Of a stretch of DNA of 64,000 nt, positions 37,205 through 45,174 are shown piece after piece. The notes beneath the pieces were generated by a model that saw only the letters and a list, made by a program, of their open reading frames with translations, was not told the origin of the DNA and searched no databases. Each line of letters starts with the position of its first letter. The stretch's first letter is position 1. The position numbers were made by a program, and so were the translations under genes. The stretch comes from JANNAT01 sp031384605 (GTDB taxonomy: Bacteria > Pseudomonadota > Alphaproteobacteria > Rhodobacterales > Rhodobacteraceae), in contig JANNAT010000083.1 in NCBI GenBank assembly GCA_031384605.1, positions 1 through 64,000 of the forward strand. The letters run 5' to 3'.

Positions 37205-37293
37205 AGCGTTTCGGGTTTTCATTGAAGTCTTAAGCATCAGAATTCAAACACTTTTGGTTTGAATTCTGATCCAACGTTAACCCGAAACGCTCT
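37202..37293. repeat. Dispersed ~90-bp palindromic element, copy B
   Basis: Core arms ATCAGAATTCAAAC (37236-37249) and GTTTGAATTCTGAT (37257-37270) are perfect. Outer arms, aaagcgtttcgggttttc and gttaacccgaaacgct, pair well too. It matches the reverse complement of copy A (8948-9038) closely. It fills the gap between the convergent MFS and isochorismatase genes, beginning in the TAA of the first and encoding the last residues SVSG and the stop of the second. Confidence 0.88.
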
Positions 37294-37843
37294 GAAGCAG
37301 TGTCGCCACCTGATCAGTGGTTACAACCCGCGCAAAATCTGATCCCAGCGTTGCCAATGTCACCCGCAAGGCGGTTTCAGGATCAATCCGCCCGCCATCG
37401 TGGCCCGGCAGATCAAACCCAAGCAATGCGTCGCTGGGTAACATAATGTCAAACCCCAGATCGGACCCCGCCCGCGTGGTCGAGGTGATGCAATAGGCCG
37501 CAACTGCGCCCACCAACACGATGCGGGTGATGCCAGCGCGGCGTAGTGCTGAATCAAGACCGGTGCCCGAAAACCCCGATGATCCGGTTTTCCAAAACAC
37601 CGGCTCACCTGGCGCGGGCACGGCGCACGGCATCGGTTCCGCCTCATGCAGGCCCTTTTGAAACAGCGACGTGGGGTCTGTATCATGGTGCAGCACATGA
37701 AACACCGGGCGGTTTTCGCTGCGAAACAGCGCAAGCAGGCTGGCCACATGGGTTTCCGCATCTGGGTTGCAGCGCGGGCGGCCCGATGCGGTGCGGTCGG
37801 CCATATGCATCTGCATGTCGATCACCAAAAGGGCCGTCGTCAT
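37277..37843 (-). CDS. Isochorismatase-family cysteine hydrolase
   Basis: A 188-residue cytoplasmic hydrolase of the isochorismatase (nicotinamidase-like) superfamily. The catalytic aspartate is in LLVIDMQ at the start, the cysteine in VAAYCITSTTRAG near 115, with FWKTGSSGF supplying the lysine near 85. Substrates in this family include isochorismate, nicotinamide and carbamoyl compounds; which one applies here is unknown. The last four residues lie in the repeat element. It is 3 bp from the upstream DUF1993 gene, so the two are likely co-transcribed. Confidence 0.82.
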   Translation of the reverse strand: MTTALLVIDMQMHMADRTASGRPRCNPDAETHVASLLALFRSENRPVFHVLHHDTDPTSLFQKGLHEAEPMPCAVPAPGEPVFWKTGSSGFSGTGLDSALRRAGITRIVLVGAVAAYCITSTTRAGSDLGFDIMLPSDALLGFDLPGHDGGRIDPETALRVTLATLGSDFARVVTTDQVATLLQSVSG

Positions 37844-37846
37844 CGC

Positions 37847-38338
37847 CTATGCCCCCATATAATCGCGCTTGCCAATCTCAACCCCGTTGTGGCGCAGGAT
37901 GTTGTAGGCGGTGGTGGCGTGGAAATGAAACTGCGGCGTGGCGTAGGTGGACAGAAAGGCAGCGCCGGTCAGCGTCATATCGGCGGGGCCGGCTTTGAAC
38001 GTGATCGCCCGCGTTGCAGCATCGTCATAGGCACTGGCAGGAAAGCTGGCCATATAGGCGCGGGCAGCGGCGATGCGAGCCAGCAATTCGGCGAATGTGG
38101 TTTCGGTATCGGCAAAGCTTTGGGGGGTTTCGCCGGCCAGCCGCGCGGCACAGCGGGCGGCAAAATCGCAGGCCAGTTGGATTTGTTTGGTGAAGGGCAG
38201 CATATCCGGGAACAGCCGGAAGTTCAGCAACGCCTCGGGCTTGATGTTTTTCGCCACGCAATGCGCCTCGGCCTTGGTCAGGATGTTGGACAGCGCACCA
38301 AGAGTGCGGTCCATCGGGGCGACGATTTGGGAATGCAT
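37847..38338 (-). CDS. DUF1993 family protein
   Basis: A 163-residue cytoplasmic protein of the DUF1993 family (DinB-like helical bundle). Typical segments are MDRTLGALSNILTKAEAHCV, FRLFPDMLPFTKQIQLACDF and the closing FHATTAYNILRHNGVEIGKRDYMG. Its molecular role is not known. It precedes the isochorismatase-family gene by 3 bp in the same direction. Upstream (38339-38496) lies a short gap with a weak AT palindrome. Confidence 0.82.
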   Translation of the reverse strand: MHSQIVAPMDRTLGALSNILTKAEAHCVAKNIKPEALLNFRLFPDMLPFTKQIQLACDFAARCAARLAGETPQSFADTETTFAELLARIAAARAYMASFPASAYDDAATRAITFKAGPADMTLTGAAFLSTYATPQFHFHATTAYNILRHNGVEIGKRDYMGA

Positions 38339-38496
38339 GCGGGGGACTTTCTGAAGGTTAGGGTTGGCGCATGTTGCATTATGGGGCGGGTCTTTCCAGC
38401 CCGCACGGGACGTTGGGTGAGAAAAATGTTCAGCGAAAATTCTTCTGGTGGTGGCCGGTTAGCGGACGAAGCAGTCGTCAGCTTGTGCGTTGGGTG

Positions 38497-39096
38497 TTAG
38501 AATTGAATCGATGATATCGGAGAAATTTGGACTCCCGTCAGGCCGAGCGTCTTGTGCAAGTTGATTTTGAGCTGTGTGCCACGCGTGGTAGTGAAGGTAG
38601 CCCAAAATCTTGTCCAAGCGTTGTCAGAAACCAGAGGCCCAAGTCCTTCACGCCAGACCATGCTGATGTGGAATCCTGTTCCGGTTGACAGCACCTCGGT
38701 TTGATCAAACCCGATATTGCTCATGGCTTCCACAATCTCATTCACAGAAGTCATGGTGTGAAGATAGTGGAAGATGCACACCTCCGCAGCCGGAAGCCCG
38801 GGCAGCTTTCTGAGATCGCTACGGCGCAATGCCGTTTCAGCATCTGAGTCGACGCCTGCGTCAACACACGACGATAGTGTCGGGTAGGCTAGCAGGATCG
38901 GCCCGTAAGTTGCCCGGATAGCCTCCGCATTCGGGCCATTCAATTCCGGCAGCGTTTGTCCGGTCCAAGGAAACACGCCATTCGTCTGGTCGACTTGCGC
39001 AGAGATGGGAGCCGCTCCAAGGCACGCTAAGAGCGACAGACGCAAAATCATGCCTTTAGCAACGGCCCGAACGGAAATTTTCCTCGGTGGTTTCAT
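38497..39096 (-). CDS. Exported protein of unknown function in a low-GC patch
   Basis: A 199-residue protein with a signal peptide (hydrophobic MILRLSLLACLGAAPISA, cleavage before QVDQTNG). The first 15 residues could belong to a longer signal or be untranslated, as neither ATG has a strong Shine-Dalgarno. The mature part has two cysteines (SSCVDAG, EVCIFHYLHTM) and TFTTTRGTQLKINLHKTLGL near the end. I recognise no family. Base composition and codon use are AT-richer than neighbours, suggesting recent acquisition. Confidence 0.55.
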   Translation of the reverse strand: MKPPRKISVRAVAKGMILRLSLLACLGAAPISAQVDQTNGVFPWTGQTLPELNGPNAEAIRATYGPILLAYPTLSSCVDAGVDSDAETALRRSDLRKLPGLPAAEVCIFHYLHTMTSVNEIVEAMSNIGFDQTEVLSTGTGFHISMVWREGLGPLVSDNAWTRFWATFTTTRGTQLKINLHKTLGLTGVQISPISSIQF

Positions 39097-39445
39097 TCCA
39101 TCTCATCTTACCAAGCAGGATTGTGGGTAGACACGACTGTACCAGAGTTAGTTCTGCAAACTGGCCCGAGTAAGGTCCTCATATAAACTAAATCCAGTAC
39201 CTCACGAGGATACCAAAGAGGAATGCCGAGATCGAGGGTAGTTGTCAATCAGACACAATCCGAAGGTCGCCTGCCTATGCCGGATAGGCGATGGATGCGT
39301 CAGCACGCCCGCCCGACCAAACGGTAAGCACATAACAGAGGCTCAGAGGCGAATCTGAGGTGTCTGAGATACCAGCTTTGGGCAGGGGTCAAAGGACAGC
39401 TATAGGCTTTTCGCGGTCAACGGCCCAAATCCCAAAGCCCCAACC
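39097..39445. other. 349-bp gap, no gene recognised
   Basis: No reading frame with plausible codon use or ribosome binding site is visible. The sequence is AT-richer than most of the window and continues the composition of the exported-protein gene next to it. A small dyad gaggctcagaggcgaatctg lies near 39340. It could be decayed foreign DNA. Confidence 0.4.
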
Positions 39446-40372
39446 CTAAACCCCCAAACACCACCGCATCACCGCCTTTTGCGCGTGCAATCTATTCTCG
39501 GCCTCATCGAAAATCACAGAATGCGGGCCGTCCATCACGGCGCTGGTGGCCTCGTCATTCCGGTGGGCGGGCAGGCAGTGCATGAACAGCGCGTCGGGTT
39601 TGGCATGGCGCATAAGTGCCTCGTTTACCTGATAGCCGCGCAGTTGGTTGTGGCGGCGTTCTTTGGCGGATTCCGGATCATGCATCGACACCCAGGTATC
39701 GGTGACCACCAGATCGGCGCCTTGCACTGCCACAACCGGATCGCGTTCCATCGTCACCCGTACGCCACGATCACGGGCAAAGCCCACAAACGCCGCTTCG
39801 GGTTCCAGCGTTTCCGGCCCGGTAAAAGTGAAATCAAAACCGAACTGCCCGGCCGCATGCAGGAATGATCCGCAGACGTTGTTGCCATCGCCCGCCCAAA
39901 CCACCTTTTTGCCCGCAATCGGCCCGCGGTGTTCTTCATACGTCATCACATCGGCCATGATCTGGCACGGGTGGGTGCGGTTGGTCAGCCCGTTGATCAC
40001 CGGCACCGTGGCGTGTTCAGCCATTTCCAGCAACGTGGCCTCTTCGAACGTGCGGATCATGATCAGATCGACATAGCGCGACAGCACGCGGGCCGTATCC
40101 GCAATCGTCTCACCATGGCCCAATTGCATTTCCTTGCCCGACAGCACCATGGTTTGCCCGCCCAACTGGCGCACGCCCACGTCAAACGACACGCGGGTGC
40201 GGGTCGACGGTTTTTCAAATATAAGCGCCACCATGCGGCCGCTAAGTGGTTGGTCATCATCCGGCGTGCCTTTGGGGCGGCCATTGCGGGCGATTTTCAT
40301 CGCATGGGCGGAATTCATCATCGCCCGCAGATCGGTGGCCGGGGTGGTGTGGATATCGAGGAAGTTATTCAT
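39446..40372 (-). CDS. argF: Ornithine carbamoyltransferase
   Basis: Makes citrulline from ornithine and carbamoyl phosphate in arginine synthesis. The 308 residues contain the carbamoyl-phosphate loop KPSTRTRVSFDVG (near 55), the NRTHPCQIMAD block (near 130) and the ornithine-binding FMHCLPAHR (near 266). It is a trimeric cytoplasmic enzyme. It lies after argD in transcription direction, separated by the GNAT gene and a composite repeat, and may be part of the argD operon. Confidence 0.96.
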   Translation of the reverse strand: MNNFLDIHTTPATDLRAMMNSAHAMKIARNGRPKGTPDDDQPLSGRMVALIFEKPSTRTRVSFDVGVRQLGGQTMVLSGKEMQLGHGETIADTARVLSRYVDLIMIRTFEEATLLEMAEHATVPVINGLTNRTHPCQIMADVMTYEEHRGPIAGKKVVWAGDGNNVCGSFLHAAGQFGFDFTFTGPETLEPEAAFVGFARDRGVRVTMERDPVVAVQGADLVVTDTWVSMHDPESAKERRHNQLRGYQVNEALMRHAKPDALFMHCLPAHRNDEATSAVMDGPHSVIFDEAENRLHAQKAVMRWCLGV

Positions 40373-40400
40373 TGCGTAAGGCTTTCTTCAGCTTGTCGTT

Positions 40401-40463
40401 TCCCCCAAGTGCCGGGGGTTTTCCACCCCCGGACCCCAGAGAGTATTTTTACCAAAATGAATG
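40401..40463. repeat. Composite hairpin repeat between the GNAT gene and argF
   Basis: A GC hairpin CCGGGGG (40412-40418) with CCCCCGG (40426-40432) is followed by the tail ggaccccagagagtattttt accaaaatgaat. The tail is the same motif as at 23330-23356 and 31735-31763. It extends into the end of the GNAT gene and provides the codons HSFW plus TAA. Confidence 0.65.
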
Positions 40464-40952
40464 CGGATCAAAGCGCATGGCAAGCCCTTGGTCGCCGTCT
40501 TCACCGGGGCGAATGGCAATATCGCGAAAGTCTGCTCGTCGATAGGCCCGCACGGCGCGTTCATTCGACGGATCAGGATCAATCACCACGGCACGCGCGC
40601 CATTGGTCGTCAGGGATTGCGCGTAACGGCGCAGCATTGCAGCACAATGCCCTTTGTTCAGGAATTCAGGCACGCCGATGCAGGTGTCGGCTGCGCGAGC
40701 ACCATCGGGCATGTCGGCAAACTGCGGCGCGCCCCCGGCCGCGCAAGGGTAGGATTGCACGTAGCCAAAGGGCGTACCGCCCAGACAGGCGATCTGTTGA
40801 TCCATCAACGGGTTGTCCAAGTCTTCGGTCAGCAGCGCCAGTTGTTCTGCCGGATCGCCCCACCATTGCCGCAAAGCAGGCGTTGCCAGCCAATCCGCCA
40901 TCATTGCCAGATCGGCGGCTGTGAAGGCGCGCAGGATCAGGTCAGGCGGCAT
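40449..40952 (-). CDS. GNAT-family N-acetyltransferase (AAC(6')-like)
   Basis: A 167-residue acetyl-CoA-dependent acetyltransferase. The start MPPDLILRAFTAADLAMMAD overlaps the argD stop by 11 nt, which favours it over an ATG 51 nt upstream. Blocks QWWGDPAEQLALL, CLGGTPFGYVQSYPC and the acetyl-CoA loop EFLNKGHCAAMLRRYAQSLT followed by DPDPSNERAVRAYRRADFRD resemble the AAC(6')-Ib group of acetyltransferases. Acetylation of an aminoglycoside is not implied. The C-terminal HSFW is encoded by the composite repeat. Confidence 0.8.
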   Translation of the reverse strand: MPPDLILRAFTAADLAMMADWLATPALRQWWGDPAEQLALLTEDLDNPLMDQQIACLGGTPFGYVQSYPCAAGGAPQFADMPDGARAADTCIGVPEFLNKGHCAAMLRRYAQSLTTNGARAVVIDPDPSNERAVRAYRRADFRDIAIRPGEDGDQGLAMRFDPHSFW

Positions 40953-42123
40953 GGGCTGCCAATGCGGATGCGGCGCGGTGCAGCCGGGCAATCGCCTCGG
41001 CAATATCGGCTTCGGGAATGTTCAGCGCAGGCAACAGCCGCACCACATTATCGGCGGCAGGGATCACCAGCAAATGCTGGGCATAAGCAGCCTTGACCAC
41101 ATCGCCGTTCGCGGCCCGGCATTTCAGACCCAACATCAGGCCCTGTCCGCGCACGCTTTCGAACACTGTCGGATGCTGGGCAACCAGCCCTTCCAAACCT
41201 TGACGAAACTGCGCGGCCCGTTGCGACACCTGATCCAGAAACGCATCTTGCGCGACAATGCCCATAACGGCCGCCCCCACAGCGCAAGCCAAAGGATTGC
41301 CGCCATAGGTCGATCCATGCGTGCCCACACCCATGCCAGACGCAGCATTTTCGGTGGCCAGCACCGCGCCCAACGGAAAGCCGCCGCCGATGCCCTTGGC
41401 AACCATCATGATGTCGGGCGTGATCCCAGACCATTCATGCGCGAAAAGCTTACCCGTCCGCCCGACCCCGCATTGCACCTCATCAAAAATCAGCAACATG
41501 CCGGTTTCATCGCACAAATCGCGCAGACCTTTCAGGCATTGATCGGGCACCACACGAATGCCGCCTTCGCCTTGGATAGGTTCAATGATCACAGCGCAAG
41601 TGCGGGTGGTAATAGCGGCGCGCAGTGCATCGTGATCCCCCCAAGCCAACTGGCGAAACCCCGGCATCAGCGGGCCAAAGCCTTTGACCATCTTGTCAGA
41701 CCCGACAGCGGCGATTGCCCCGGTAGAGCGGCCATGAAACGCCCCTTCAAAGGCGATGATTTCGATCCGGTCGGCCTGATCGTTGTTGGAATGATACTTG
41801 CGCGCCATCTTGATGGCCAGTTCCGCCGCCTCGGTGCCGGAATTGGTAAAAAACACCCTGTCGGCAAAGGTTTGATCCACCAGCATATCGGCCAGCCGCT
41901 CTTGTTCAGGAATACGGTACAGGTTTGACACATGCCACAGCTTGCCCGCCTGTTCGCTGATCGCCGCCACAAGGGCCGGATGCGTATGGCCCAACACATT
42001 CACCGCGATGCCCGCGCCCAGATCAAGATAGCGGGTGCCGTCGGTTGAAGTCAGCCATGATCCGTGGCCTGTCACAAAAGCCAAAGGCGCACGATTATAG
42101 GTGGGCAAAACGGATGGGGTCAT
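40942..42123 (-). CDS. argD: Acetylornithine aminotransferase
   Basis: A pyridoxal-phosphate enzyme of arginine (and possibly lysine) synthesis, 393 residues. The start MTPSVLPTYNRAPLAFVTGH leads into YLDLGAGIAVNVLGHTHP; FTNSGTEAAELAIKMARKYH binds cofactor phosphate; LIFDEVQCGVGRTG and the Schiff-base lysine in MMVAKGIGGGFPLGAVLA follow. It precedes the GNAT gene (overlapping) and argF on the same strand. The 42124-42317 gap upstream has no gene that I can support. Confidence 0.95.
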   Translation of the reverse strand: MTPSVLPTYNRAPLAFVTGHGSWLTSTDGTRYLDLGAGIAVNVLGHTHPALVAAISEQAGKLWHVSNLYRIPEQERLADMLVDQTFADRVFFTNSGTEAAELAIKMARKYHSNNDQADRIEIIAFEGAFHGRSTGAIAAVGSDKMVKGFGPLMPGFRQLAWGDHDALRAAITTRTCAVIIEPIQGEGGIRVVPDQCLKGLRDLCDETGMLLIFDEVQCGVGRTGKLFAHEWSGITPDIMMVAKGIGGGFPLGAVLATENAASGMGVGTHGSTYGGNPLACAVGAAVMGIVAQDAFLDQVSQRAAQFRQGLEGLVAQHPTVFESVRGQGLMLGLKCRAANGDVVKAAYAQHLLVIPAADNVVRLLPALNIPEADIAEAIARLHRAASALAAHAA

Positions 42124-42317
42124 GGGAAGGATCCTGAAATCAAGCCACAGGTGTTACGAATGCCGGGGCTGGTGTCAACGGAAGGGATGCCCTTTTGGCC
42201 AAGGGCAAAGCAAGATCGGGCGTCAGGCGCGGCGGCGCTGGCGTCGGGGACGGTTGGAAAGGTTGGCCGTTTTGATCATGCCCCTTGCATAGCAAAAGCC
42301 AATCCGCCCTGTCCAGC

Positions 42318-43679
42318 CTAATTTCCACGCCCGGATGGCCAGGGCTGCATCAACTGCGCCGCCAGCCGGTTTTGCCATTCGATAACGCGCGGCAAATCAA
42401 TCGTCACCATCTGCCCATCGGCAACCACGGCTCGGCCGTCGACAAACAAATCACGCACCCTGGTTGGCCCGCACAAGATCAGACTGGCCACCGGATCCCA
42501 TGACCCAGCAGCCTGAACCCCCGACATATCCCAGATCGCGATATCGGCGCGCTTGCCGACCTCTAGCGATCCACAGTCAGGGCGGCCCAATACTTGCGCA
42601 CCACCAAGCGTGGCCAGTTCCAATGCGTCGCGCGCGCGCATCGCGTCCGCACCATTTGCAACGCGCTGCAACAACAGCGACTGGCGCGCTTCCAAAATCA
42701 GGTTGCCGGCGTCATTGCTGGCAGACCCATCCACCCCCAAACCCACCTTCACACCCGCATCGCGCATCGCCCGAACCGGGGCAATCCCCGACCCCAAACG
42801 GCAATTCGAACACGGGCAATGCGCCACCCCCGTGCCGGTGCGGGCAAAGAGATTGATCTCGCCCGCGTCCAGCTTGACGCAATGCGCGTGCCAGACATCC
42901 GCCCCCGTCCAACCCAGATCTGCCGCGTATTGCCCCGGTCGGCAGCCAAATCTGGCTAAGGAATAGGCGATATCTTCATCGTTTTCGGCCAGATGCGTGT
43001 GCAGCATCACCCCTTTGTCGCGCGCCAAAAGGGCGGTATCGCGCATCAGATCGCGGCTGACGGAAAACGGCGAACACGGTGCCACCCCTACCCGCAGCAT
43101 TGATCCTTCGCGCGCATCGTGAAACGCATCAACCACCCGGATACAGTCGGCCAATATCGCTGCCTCGGCCTGAACCAGATTGTCGGGCGGCAACCCGCCG
43201 GCACTTTGCCCTATGCTCATCGCTCCGCGCGTGGGATGAAACCGCAAGCCAACCTCGCGCGCCGCCGCAATCGTGTCATCCAGCCGCGCACCGTTGGGGA
43301 AAAGATATAGATGATCCGCACTCATCGAACAGCCCGACAGCGCCAGTTCCGCCAACCCTATCTGGGCCGAGACAAACATTTCTTCTGGCCCGAACCCCGC
43401 CCAGATCGGATAAAGCGTCTGCAACCAGCCGAACAGCAGCGCATCCTGCCCGCCCGGCACTGCGCGGGTCAGGGTTTGGAAAAGATGATGATGGGTGTTC
43501 ACCAGCCCGGGCGTCACGACACAGCCCTTGGCCTGCACAACGCGCCCTGTTGTTGTCAGCCCCGGCCCCACGGCGGCAATCACGCCGCTGCGGATCAAGA
43601 TATCACTGTCCGCAATCTCTTGACGCGCCGTATTCATTGTCACGACGACAGCCGCTGCTTTGATCAGAATTTCAGACAC
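42318..43679 (-). CDS. 8-oxoguanine deaminase-like amidohydrolase
   Basis: A 453-residue metal-dependent deaminase of the amidohydrolase superfamily, closest in pattern to 8-oxoguanine deaminase, which turns 8-oxoguanine into urate. Metal ligands appear in NTHHHLFQTLTR, LHTHLAENDED, WHAHCVKLD and LGVDGSASNDAGN. The GTG start in VSEILIKAAAVVVTMN is chosen because homology begins there; 46 in-frame residues upstream are a structured leader, not protein. The product urate links it in theme to xdhABC, 20 kb away. Confidence 0.82.
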   Translation of the reverse strand: MSEILIKAAAVVVTMNTARQEIADSDILIRSGVIAAVGPGLTTTGRVVQAKGCVVTPGLVNTHHHLFQTLTRAVPGGQDALLFGWLQTLYPIWAGFGPEEMFVSAQIGLAELALSGCSMSADHLYLFPNGARLDDTIAAAREVGLRFHPTRGAMSIGQSAGGLPPDNLVQAEAAILADCIRVVDAFHDAREGSMLRVGVAPCSPFSVSRDLMRDTALLARDKGVMLHTHLAENDEDIAYSLARFGCRPGQYAADLGWTGADVWHAHCVKLDAGEINLFARTGTGVAHCPCSNCRLGSGIAPVRAMRDAGVKVGLGVDGSASNDAGNLILEARQSLLLQRVANGADAMRARDALELATLGGAQVLGRPDCGSLEVGKRADIAIWDMSGVQAAGSWDPVASLILCGPTRVRDLFVDGRAVVADGQMVTIDLPRVIEWQNRLAAQLMQPWPSGRGN

Positions 43680-43680
43680 A

Positions 43681-43721
43681 GGTTCCCAATGGCTTTCCAC
43701 CCCCTTCGGTGGACTGGGACC
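43681..43721 (-). promoter_or_regulatory. Nested stem-loop just before the 8-oxoguanine deaminase start
   Basis: On the mRNA strand, TTGGTCCCA pairs with TGGGAACC (outer stem, one bulge) and encloses CCACC/GGTGG with a gaaggg loop. The 3' outer arm contains the only purine-rich stretch (GGGAAC) near the GTG start, so folding would hide the ribosome site. It looks like a leader control element. It does not carry the B12 box of a cobalamin riboswitch. Confidence 0.45.
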
Positions 43722-43807
43722 AACAGCGCGACAGAAGGGGGGAAAAAAGGACTCGACGCTGCAGGACCATCCTAGCAAAGGGCCAACAAACCGCCAAGCC
43801 CTTTCAC

Positions 43808-43914
43808 ATTGGCACAAATACTCTCGGGGGAAGCCGACGGCGATGGGGGCAGACAGCCCCCAGCTTTTTGGTGGGGCCGCAAGCGGCGCAAAGTTCTTGC
43901 TTCAAGAATTTTAA
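43808..43914. repeat. Composite hairpin repeat behind hisN
   Basis: The reverse strand shows the AT palindrome (AAAATTCTTG and CAAGAACTT, 43891-43912), a GGCCGC/GCGGC dyad, the GC hairpin GGGGGC agaca GCCCCC (43845-43861) and the tail with CCGAGAGTATTTGTGCCAATG. Parts and order are the same as copy 1 at 311-385. It begins 5 bp after the hisN stop. Confidence 0.65.
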
Positions 43915-43918
43915 CGGC

Positions 43919-44728
43919 TCAGACGTTCAACAGCGCCATCGCCTCGGCATGTATGGCGGGATTGGCCGCTGCCAGAACCTGTCCGCCGTCAAAACAAGGG
44001 TGCCCTTGCCAATCGGTGACGATCCCCCCCGCCGCCGCGATCACGGCGATGGGGGCTTGCACGTCATAGGCCTGCAATCCGGCCTCGATCACCAAATCAA
44101 TCTGCCCTGCTGCAATCAACGCATAGGCATAGCAATCCATGCCATAGCGCACCAGTTTTGCCCGGCTTGCCACACGGCGAAACGCAGCCCCTTCATCGGC
44201 AGTGCCCACTTCCGGGAAGGTCGTAAAAACCGTGGCCTGCGACAAGGCGCGCGGTGGGCGGGTTTTGAGGATAAACCGCCCCATCGGACCGTTCACCTCG
44301 GCCCGGCCCAGCCCCCCTTCAAAGCGTTCTTTGATGTAGGGTTGATCAATCACGCCATAAAACGGCCCCGCCGCATCGCGCACCGAGATCAGCACCCCCC
44401 AAGTTGGGGTGCCTGACACATAACCGCGCGTGCCATCAATCGGATCCAATACCCAGGTCAGCCCGGATGTGCCCGCAACCGCGCCGAATTCTTCACCCAA
44501 TATTCCATCATCCGGGCGTCTGCGGGCCAAAATCGCGCGCATGTTGGTTTCCGATAACCGATCCGCAACCGTCACCGGATCAAAGCGCGCGGCTTCTTTG
44601 CTTTCCGATGTCAGGGTTGCACTGCGAAAATGCGCCAATGTGGCACCCCGCGCTGCATCTGCCAGATCGGCGGCGGTCGCAACAATTTCGGTAATCTGGA
44701 TTTGTGTAAATGTCGTCAAAGCAATCAC
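43919..44728 (-). CDS. hisN: Histidinol-phosphatase, inositol-monophosphatase type
   Basis: Dephosphorylates histidinol phosphate, the penultimate part of histidine synthesis. The 269 residues carry the Mg-binding motifs GEEFG (near 78), the signature WVLDPIDGTRGYVSG (near 92) and the late YDVQAPIAVIAAAGG block (near 220). The GTG start is preceded by AGGCCGGGG. It is separated from hisS-hisZ-hisG by 30 kb, as is usual in this group, and stands alone with the composite repeat behind it. Confidence 0.88.
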   Translation of the reverse strand: MIALTTFTQIQITEIVATAADLADAARGATLAHFRSATLTSESKEAARFDPVTVADRLSETNMRAILARRRPDDGILGEEFGAVAGTSGLTWVLDPIDGTRGYVSGTPTWGVLISVRDAAGPFYGVIDQPYIKERFEGGLGRAEVNGPMGRFILKTRPPRALSQATVFTTFPEVGTADEGAAFRRVASRAKLVRYGMDCYAYALIAAGQIDLVIEAGLQAYDVQAPIAVIAAAGGIVTDWQGHPCFDGGQVLAAANPAIHAEAMALLNV

Positions 44729-44814
44729 CCCGGCCTAAAGGGGCCGCAGCCCCACCCCCCGAAGGCGCTAATCGCTTGGGGGGGGCAGGTCAAGAACCAG
44801 AAAATGCGCGGATG

Positions 44815-45174
44815 TTATGCGGCTTCGCTTAGAACGCGGGCCAGATCGAACAGGCGGCGGCGCTGCGCTTCGGGAATGGCATAGTAAGACCGCACCAGTT
44901 CCAACGCCTCTTTGTCGGCCATCATATCGGCCCCGGCTTGTGCCACCTGGCCGCTTTCGGTCAGACCTTCAAAGAAAAACGCAATCGTCACACCAAGTGA
45001 GTCTGCGATATCCCACAGCCGCGATGCCGAAACACGGTTCATCCCGGTTTCGTATTTTTGGATTTGCTGAAACTTGATCCCAACCTTTTCCGCCAGTTGT
45101 TGCTGGGTAACTCCGATCATCCAACGACGATGACGAATGCGCTTGCCAACATGGGCGTCTACTGGATGTTTCAT
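44815..45174 (-). CDS. XRE-family transcriptional regulator
   Basis: A 119-residue DNA-binding protein. The helix-turn-helix (residues about 13-67) reads GKRIRHRRWMIGVTQQQLAEK, then VGIKFQQIQKYETGMNRVSA. The rest is a helical tail, EALELVRSYYAIPEAQRRRL, seen in the widespread alphaproteobacterial single-domain XRE proteins. No neighbouring gene is obviously its target; a dyad upstream of its own start suggests autoregulation. Confidence 0.85.
   Translation of the reverse strand: MKHPVDAHVGKRIRHRRWMIGVTQQQLAEKVGIKFQQIQKYETGMNRVSASRLWDIADSLGVTIAFFFEGLTESGQVAQAGADMMADKEALELVRSYYAIPEAQRRRLFDLARVLSEAA

Noticed and set aside
42124..42317. Overlapping frames on both strands between argD and the deaminase gene
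   Set aside because: Neither has a ribosome site or credible composition; the gap most likely holds only the argD promoter and leader.
43681..43735. Cobalamin riboswitch before the 8-oxoguanine deaminase
   Set aside because: The GGTCCC/GGGAACC part recalls its first helices, but the B12 box and the GCAACTG core are absent and coding sequence follows at once.
43680..43817. 46-residue N-terminal extension of the 8-oxoguanine deaminase
   Set aside because: The stretch is a dyad-rich leader, is Cys/Pro/Trp-odd as protein, and amidohydrolase homology begins at the GTG at 43679.
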